Of a stretch of 26,620 nt of DNA, positions 22,280 to 26,620 are shown in pieces. Location of the stretch: assembly GCA_027062035.1 (NCBI GenBank), contig JAMOUL010000298.1, forward strand, positions 1-26,620, read 5' to 3'. This DNA comes from Candidatus Aminicenantota bacterium. Lineage in GTDB: Bacteria; Acidobacteriota; Aminicenantia; S016-38. Within the stretch, counting starts at the first letter, position 1. Every line of letters begins with the position of its first letter. The notes under the pieces were generated by a model. It was not told the DNA's origin and searched no databases. It saw only the letters and a program-made list of their open reading frames with translations. The position numbers were made by a program, and so were the translations under genes.

Positions 22280-23125
22280 TTACCTCCTTAAAAAGACCAT
22301 TTCTCCCACGTGTTTCCTTAGATACGCACCTACCACGGGGCATTTGACCCGGAACAGAAAGTATATATCCAGTCCCTTATCCTCAAGGGTTTCAAAATTT
22401 CCCTGACCCTTGGATAGGATCAGAGAGGATTCCTTAAAAGCATCTATAATTTCTCTGGAGGCCCTTTCCAGAACAAGTCCTGCAATGTTCTGTCCTGTGG
22501 AGATTATTTCCGCGTGTTTATCCATTCCTATTTGAAGGGCATCCTCCAGGGTGGCGTCGTTTATTATTGGCCCACCCCTTACGGCATATTTTATTTTTAC
22601 GTCGTAATTTTCCTTTATAAAGCGTACAAGGAGCCTATCAAAGACTATTTCCCCGGCGTTATCTCCAATTATTAAAAGGTTTTCTCCCTCCCTGAGTTCC
22701 TCCTCGAACTCTTTAAGGGTATTCTGGTTGAGCCTTTCTGAGAGCAATTTTTCCTTTTCTTCTTCAACATTAAATCTTGCCTCAGTTCCGTAGTCCATGG
22801 AATTTCCCAGTACAGAGAGTTTAAGCACATCCTCAAGGGTTAATTCATTCAGTTTTTCCTCAAAGGGTCGAACTATTATTTCTGCCCTTTCGTTTTCCTT
22901 CTTTTTTATTTCCTTATAGGGATCGCTGATACCGGAAACTTCCCTTACAAGATCATAAATTTTTTCTGCCAGCTCAGGGGAAGTGGTGTTATAGCTTTCT
23001 TCTGCAAGAGCCTTTAGTACTTCCCTCATAATAGCTTCTTCTGCCCTTTTGTCAGCACCTATTATCTTTATGAGTTCCACCATCTGCGAGATAATACACT
23101 TTACGCAATAAACATCCATTCTCAT
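22280..23125 (-). CDS. DUF89/ARMT1-like damage-control phosphatase
   Basis: 281 residues of the DUF89 metal-dependent phosphatase family, which dephosphorylates damaged or excess phosphometabolites. The archaeal/bacterial subfamily features are visible: the N-terminal Cys pair YCVKC (7-10), LGNSMDYG, LLIIGDNAGEIVFDR (about 149-163) with the metal-binding Asp and Asn, AVRGGPIINDAT and LILSKGQGNFETL. The in vivo substrate is unknown. The start ATG has an AAGGAG site; a second in-frame ATG is two codons later. First gene of a two-gene operon with the deaminase, which hints at a nucleotide-related job (inference only). Confidence 0.9.
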   Translation of the reverse strand: MRMDVYCVKCIISQMVELIKIIGADKRAEEAIMREVLKALAEESYNTTSPELAEKIYDLVREVSGISDPYKEIKKKENERAEIIVRPFEEKLNELTLEDVLKLSVLGNSMDYGTEARFNVEEEKEKLLSERLNQNTLKEFEEELREGENLLIIGDNAGEIVFDRLLVRFIKENYDVKIKYAVRGGPIINDATLEDALQIGMDKHAEIISTGQNIAGLVLERASREIIDAFKESSLILSKGQGNFETLEDKGLDIYFLFRVKCPVVGAYLRKHVGEMVFLRR

Positions 23126-23145
23126 TTTTATTCTCCTTGGATGAG

Positions 23146-23155
23146 ATTATATAAT
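23146..23155. promoter_or_regulatory. Shared palindromic -10 region between DUF89 and LeuC-like genes
   Basis: The palindrome ATTATATAAT contains TATAAT on both strands: 23150-23155 for the LeuC-like gene (ATG 23175) and 23146-23151 for the DUF89 gene (ATG 23125). The two -10 boxes overlap by 2 bp, so the promoters should exclude each other. Both -35 regions are poor. Confidence 0.5.
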
Positions 23156-23174
23156 AATAGGGCAGAGGCAGGAA

Positions 23175-24425
23175 ATGGGAAAGACGATAATAGAAAAAAT
23201 CATCTCCGCTCATTCAGAGAGCGAAGCAAAGGCAGGAGAAATAGTATGGATGGACATTGATGTTCGCTCCGCAAGAGATTTTGCTGGAGCGAATGTCGTG
23301 AAGAATTACAGAAGGGAGTATGACAGTACACCGGTGGATAATCCTGACAGGACCTTCTTTACCTTTGATCTTGTGGCTCCGGCTAAAACAATTAAGTATG
23401 CCATTAATCAGCAAATATGCAGGGATTTTGCTCAGGAGCAGGGGATTAAAGTTTACGATGTGGATATGGGCATAGGCTCTCATGTGCTTATGGAAGAAGG
23501 GCTTGCCAGGCCTGGCGCTACCGTTGTGGGAACCGATAGTCACATGAACATAGTTTCTGCTGTAGGTGCTTTCGGACAGGGAATGGGTGACGTGGATGTT
23601 GCCTTTATTTTTAAGACCGGCAAGACATGGTTCGAAGTACCGCAAACTGTAAAGGTGACTATCAAGGGGAAACTTCCTTCAGGTGTGAGTGCCAAGGACC
23701 TTGTTCTGAAAATCATAAAGGAACTGGGAACTACCACTGCCCTTGGTAAAGCGATCGAGTTTTACGGTGAGGGCATCGAAGAGCTCAATCTGGCCGGAAG
23801 AATAACAGTTTGTAGCATGGTCACCGAAATGAGCGGGATCGCTGGTTTTATTCCCTTTACAGAAAGCGTAAAGGAAGAAATAAAGGAATGGGCAGGGGAA
23901 TTTCAGGAAGTCAGGGCAGATCCGGATGCCAGGTATGCTGAGACGTTAGAGATAGACATTTCCAGTCTGGAACCCATGCTTGCGGCACCCTCTCATCCGA
24001 AAAACGTTCATCCTGTGAAGGAGTATGAAGGTGAAAGGATAGACAGTGGTTTTATCGGTTCATGTACGAACGGAAGGGAGGAGGATATCATGGAGGCCTG
24101 GAGGATCCTGAAGGGAAGGAAAATAGCCACGGGAAAAAGGTTAATTATAGTCCCTGCCACCAGGAGGGTTTATGGCAATCTGCTTAAGAGGGGTATTTTA
24201 CAGGACCTTTTTGATGCAGGCGCAATAATCCTCAATGCCTCCTGTGGAGGTTGTGCTGAGGGCCATGCAGGGTTAACCGGTGAAGGAGAAATTCAAATAA
24301 CAACAGGGAATAGAAACTTTGCAGGAAAGCAGGGAAAGGGTTTAACCTATCTGGCTTCTCCTGCTACTGTGGCAGCATCATTACTGGAAGGGGTGATAAC
24401 ATCACCGGAAAAATTCCTGACATAA
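23175..24425 (+). CDS. Aconitase-family hydratase large subunit (LeuC/homoaconitase-like)
   Basis: A [4Fe-4S] dehydratase large subunit, 416 residues, the size of LeuC/HacA in bacteria and archaea. Cluster ligands: Cys297 (GSCTNG), Cys357 and Cys360 (CGGC). Other family marks: GTDSHMN, GAFGQGMGDVDVA, GKTWFEVPQTVKV, KDLVLKIIKELG, AIEFYGEGI, and ATRRVYG. Several usual residues differ (GSHVLMEEG where LeuC has GxxHQVLPEEG; SMVTEMSGIAG where it has NMAIExGAK), so the substrate may not be isopropylmalate. No small subunit (LeuD) follows within the window. The ATG is preceded by an AGGCAGG site. It heads a plus-strand run with a NifU-like gene 14 bp downstream. Confidence 0.9.
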   Translation: MGKTIIEKIISAHSESEAKAGEIVWMDIDVRSARDFAGANVVKNYRREYDSTPVDNPDRTFFTFDLVAPAKTIKYAINQQICRDFAQEQGIKVYDVDMGIGSHVLMEEGLARPGATVVGTDSHMNIVSAVGAFGQGMGDVDVAFIFKTGKTWFEVPQTVKVTIKGKLPSGVSAKDLVLKIIKELGTTTALGKAIEFYGEGIEELNLAGRITVCSMVTEMSGIAGFIPFTESVKEEIKEWAGEFQEVRADPDARYAETLEIDISSLEPMLAAPSHPKNVHPVKEYEGERIDSGFIGSCTNGREEDIMEAWRILKGRKIATGKRLIIVPATRRVYGNLLKRGILQDLFDAGAIILNASCGGCAEGHAGLTGEGEIQITTGNRNFAGKQGKGLTYLASPATVAASLLEGVITSPEKFLT

Positions 24426-24439
24426 ATGAAATAAATGAG

Positions 24440-24643
24440 TTGCTCAGGAGGGAAATTTTGCCCTATATGAAGCGTTGTGCATCGAGTGTTGAAGTTTTCC
24501 GGATGGGAAATACCGTAAAACTTAGCTTTCATGGTCTTTGTCCGTCATGCCCATTTCTTTATGTGGAGCTTTTTCCCTTTGTAAAAAAGTTAATACTGGA
24601 GAAGGTGGAGGGGGTAGAAGAAGTTGTGCTGGAGGAAATATGA
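24440..24643 (+). CDS. NifU C-terminal-domain-like small protein
   Basis: 67 residues resembling the NifU/NFU scaffold domain: helix EILPYM, strand VEVFRMGNTVKLSFHG, the CxxC motif LCPSCPF (C34, C37), and the closing helix LILEKVEGVEEVVLEE. The usual DGGD after the first helix is replaced (KRCASS). The start is uncertain: TTG at 24440 keeps the whole first helix but lacks a ribosome site, while TTG at 24458 has AGGAGG 6 nt upstream but trims the helix. Its stop overlaps the ATG of the next gene (ATATGA). A job in building or repairing the Fe-S cluster of the hydratase just upstream is an appealing inference. Confidence 0.75.
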   Translation: MLRREILPYMKRCASSVEVFRMGNTVKLSFHGLCPSCPFLYVELFPFVKKLILEKVEGVEEVVLEEI

Positions 24644-25089
24644 TTTTAGCAGTACTTTCCTTAATAACTTTTCTTCGAATTGATGCAAAGCCATTTCCAT
24701 ATGAATTTGTTCCTGGCGAGAAGGGTAAGGTGAATATCTATATTGCTGTAAGTACCCGCAACGTTCAGCTTTATTCTCTGCCCCCCTTTAAGATTTACAT
24801 AAAAAACAAAGATTCACTGAACTTCTCTAAAGATTTCTATACAGCCTATGACCTGAAGGCAATAAAGGAAAGGGAAAACAGGGTGAGCAAACCACTCAAA
24901 TCTTTGCCTCCTCTTACCATACCCTTTACTGTGGATGAAAACGCGTCTCCGGGCACTCATAGAGTGGAGTGTGAGATAGAATTCCTGATTTGTTCCACCA
25001 CAAAGAAATGGTGCATGAAAACAAAGCAGCCCTTCTTTTTCGAGTTTAAGATAAAGTCCTATGTTAGAAGGAAGGAAACCCTTCATTAG
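24640..25089 (+). CDS. Small secreted protein resembling the DsbD N-terminal (alpha) domain
   Basis: 149 residues from ATG 24640, which follows GGAGG and overlaps the preceding stop; the frame is open upstream but that stretch is a shadow of the NifU-like gene. An N-terminal hydrophobic segment (1-14) followed by DAK looks like a signal peptide. The rest is predicted beta-rich. The pattern THRVECEIEFLICSTTKKWCMKTKQPF, with Cys118 and Cys125, resembles the DsbD-alpha/thioredoxin-partner Ig-like fold, where two such cysteines form the reactive disulfide. No DsbD beta or gamma domains follow. Similarity is by pattern only. It overlaps the M16 gene by 29 bp. Confidence 0.6.
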   Translation: MILAVLSLITFLRIDAKPFPYEFVPGEKGKVNIYIAVSTRNVQLYSLPPFKIYIKNKDSLNFSKDFYTAYDLKAIKERENRVSKPLKSLPPLTIPFTVDENASPGTHRVECEIEFLICSTTKKWCMKTKQPFFFEFKIKSYVRRKETLH

Positions 25090-26305
25090 GGAACTTCCAT
25101 CTGGATTGAAGGTTGCCGTTTATGAAAAGAGGGATCTGCCCCTGCTTTCCCTGATGATTTTTTTCAGAGTAGGGGCTGTGGATGATCCTCCAGGCAAGTC
25201 CGGGCTCGCCCATCTTCTTGAGCATATGATGTTCAATGGCTCGCGAAAATTCCCCGAAGGAGAGTTTGACAGGATACTGGAATCCCTTGGAGGTTATTCC
25301 AATGCCTTTACATCCTATGATTACACTGGTTATTATGAAGTGTTTCCCCCTTCAGCTCTTGAAAGGGTCCTTGAAATGGAAAGGGATAGGCTCGAAGCTT
25401 TATCTTTAGATCCAGATAGTTTCGAAAGGGAGAAAAAGGTGGTTCTGGAAGAGAGAAGATTGACGGTGGAAAATTCTCCTGAAGGATTTATGGAAGAAGT
25501 TCTCAATTATATATCCTTTCTTGAGCATCCGTACAGAAGGCCCCTGATCGGAAGCAGGCAGGAAATAATTTCCATAAGTCTGGAGGACCTTAAAGAGTTT
25601 TATTTTAAATATTCCCCTGAAAATTCTATCGTGGTGCTTGCTGGGGATATCGAGGTTTCTCGGGGGATGGCGATGGTGGAGGAGTTCCTGGGGGAATGGA
25701 GAAATGGAGGTCAGCCCGAATCGACATTTGAAAACGAATCATTTAAGGGGGAAAGGAGGGCAGTTATAAAGAAAGATGTGGAAATTGAATCATATATGCT
25801 GGCCTTCAGGGCAGGGAGTTTAAAGGATAAGGATGAATTCCTCTCACTTTCCCTTCTCCCTTATTTGCTTACAGAAACCCTGAGTTCCAGGTTAAAAAAC
25901 GTCCTTATAGAAGAGAGGAAAATAGCCTCTTCTGTGGTTTCCTGGTACGATCCGAGACTGGGACCCTCATTGTTTTGTATTTATGCAGAAGCAGGGGAGG
26001 GAATAGAGGCTGAGGTGCTGGGGAATGAAATCAAAAAACAGCTGCAAATTTTAAAGGAAAATCTGAGAGAGTATGAATTTGAAACGGCTGTGGAAAGATT
26101 TTCTCTACATGAGGCATCCGGACTCCAGCGGGTTGCAGAAATAGCAGAAGCTGTAGCTAAGGGTGTTCTTTTGTGGAATGATCCCCTTTTCTGTTTAACG
26201 CTTTCAGAAAGTGTAAGGAATCTTGACAGGAAAAAATTTATGGAAAGGATTTCAGATGTAATTTCAGAAGACAATCTCGTGGAGGTCATTTTAAAAAATG
26301 GTTGA
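25061..26305 (+). CDS. M16 zinc peptidase (processing-peptidase-like), catalytic subunit
   Basis: 414 residues of the M16B type. The zinc site is intact: HLLEH with His51, Glu54 and His55 after GKSGLA, and the distal Glu in VVLEERR (130-131), about 76 residues on, as expected. The family features VGAVDDPPG, GYSNAFTSYDYTGYYEVFP and LKEFYFKYSPENSIVVLAGDI are present. There is no signal peptide, so it should act in the cytoplasm. The ATG overlaps the end of the secreted-protein gene by 29 bp, and its own end overlaps the next M16 gene by 8 bp. Paired with that inactive subunit it would form a clam-shell heterodimer (family knowledge plus inference). Confidence 0.95.
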   Translation: MLEGRKPFIRELPSGLKVAVYEKRDLPLLSLMIFFRVGAVDDPPGKSGLAHLLEHMMFNGSRKFPEGEFDRILESLGGYSNAFTSYDYTGYYEVFPPSALERVLEMERDRLEALSLDPDSFEREKKVVLEERRLTVENSPEGFMEEVLNYISFLEHPYRRPLIGSRQEIISISLEDLKEFYFKYSPENSIVVLAGDIEVSRGMAMVEEFLGEWRNGGQPESTFENESFKGERRAVIKKDVEIESYMLAFRAGSLKDKDEFLSLSLLPYLLTETLSSRLKNVLIEERKIASSVVSWYDPRLGPSLFCIYAEAGEGIEAEVLGNEIKKQLQILKENLREYEFETAVERFSLHEASGLQRVAEIAEAVAKGVLLWNDPLFCLTLSESVRNLDRKKFMERISDVISEDNLVEVILKNG

Positions 26306-26620
26306 GCTGGAAGGAGTAAGAATTGCTGTTGAGAACAGACCAGGAGATATCAGTGCAATAACATTTCTTTTTTCAGCAGGGAGCAAAGTGGACCCACCTG
26401 GAAGGGAAGGGCTTGCAAATTTTACGGGAGAGATGCTCCTGAGAGGTACAGAAGAACTTTCGAGGGAAGAATTCCTCAGGAAGGCGGAGAAGCTGGGAGA
26501 AATAGAGATTTATGCGGAACCGGATTCTCTCGTGGTTAACCTTACAGCTGAGCACAGAAATATGAGGGAACTTTTGATTTTGTTTTTAGAGGCACTTGCA
26601 TCCCCTGCCTTCAGGGAGGA
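26298..26620 (+). CDS. M16-family non-catalytic subunit, cut by window edge
   Basis: 107 residues are visible from ATG 26298 (8 bp overlap with the preceding gene); it runs off the window. The N-terminus follows the M16 pattern: VRIAVENRPGDISAITFLFSAGSKVDPPGREGLANFTGEML. The HxxEH site is replaced by NFTGE, so zinc binding is lost, as in the inactive partner of two-subunit M16B peptidases (alpha of mitochondrial MPP, for example). No signal peptide. Coupled translation with the active subunit supports a heterodimer. Confidence 0.88.
   Translation, partial: MVELEGVRIAVENRPGDISAITFLFSAGSKVDPPGREGLANFTGEMLLRGTEELSREEFLRKAEKLGEIEIYAEPDSLVVNLTAEHRNMRELLILFLEALASPAFRE

Noticed and set aside
22278..22343. 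Longer N-terminus of the dCMP deaminase
   Set aside because: It overlaps the DUF89 coding end; the ATG at 22277 has an ideal AAGGAGG.
24538..24639. Longer N-terminus of the small secreted protein
   Set aside because: It is an out-of-frame shadow of the NifU-like gene, and the ATG at 24640 has a ribosome site and opens a signal peptide.

Overview
The window looks like a gene-dense, ordinary chromosomal stretch of a bacterium, most likely an anaerobic thermophile. SecG, HolB, UvrA, XerC/D, TruA and TTGACA/TATAAT-type promoters point to Bacteria. Heavy use of AGG/AGA and ATA codons, Glu/Lys/Arg-rich short proteins, many 1-16 bp gene overlaps and several Fe-S proteins (two ferredoxin-bearing MinD ATPases, MIP18, a NifX-like and a NifU-like protein, an aconitase-family hydratase, a His-type Thi4) fit a thermophilic, oxygen-shy lifestyle. 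The phylum cannot be fixed from the sequence alone; a deep candidate lineage (for example around WOR-3/Hydrothermae) is only a guess. I see no phage, transposon, CRISPR array or rRNA, and no gene-free stretch above about 125 bp.

Layout. 1-597 (-): 5' part of a sulfide-dependent thiazole synthase, divergent from the lower-glycolysis operon gap-pgk-tpiA-secG-tRNA-Leu(GAG) at 709-4000 (+). 4123-6560 (-): an Fe-S/ORP-like cluster (NifX-like, two MinD-ferredoxin ATPases, MIP18-like). 6684-8069 (+): an unrecognised 461-residue helical protein whose end overlaps truA. 8023-12115 (-): small membrane protein, uvrA, holB, truA. 12178-15501 (-): two exported M16-peptidase-like proteins without zinc motifs, then a Xer recombinase. 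15523-17593 (-): hisS, tRNA-Ser(GCU) and a winged-helix protein with a decayed nucleotidyltransferase-like domain. 17646-19082 (+): rtcB, ending at a perfect bidirectional terminator shared with pepD (19150-20577, -). 20625-21752 (+): MFS transporter. 21762-23125 (-): DUF89 phosphatase and dCMP deaminase. 23175-26620 (+): LeuC-like hydratase, NifU-like protein, small secreted DsbD-alpha-like protein and a cytoplasmic M16 pair (one with an intact active site, one without, cut by the window edge).

The most interesting signals are: (a) genes whose -10 box ends exactly 6 nt before the start codon with no Shine-Dalgarno (hisS, rtcB, an M16-like gene), implying leaderless mRNAs beside ordinary SD-led genes; (b) a UvrA that keeps its UvrB-binding domain but has lost almost all of its DNA-contacting insertion domain; (c) an exported pair of M16 homologues both lacking HxxEH; (d) a wHTH/pseudo-nucleotidyltransferase directly behind a tRNA gene; (e) an aconitase-family large subunit followed not by its small subunit but by a NifU-like protein. 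No single locus here can be called a new system with confidence; these are leads.
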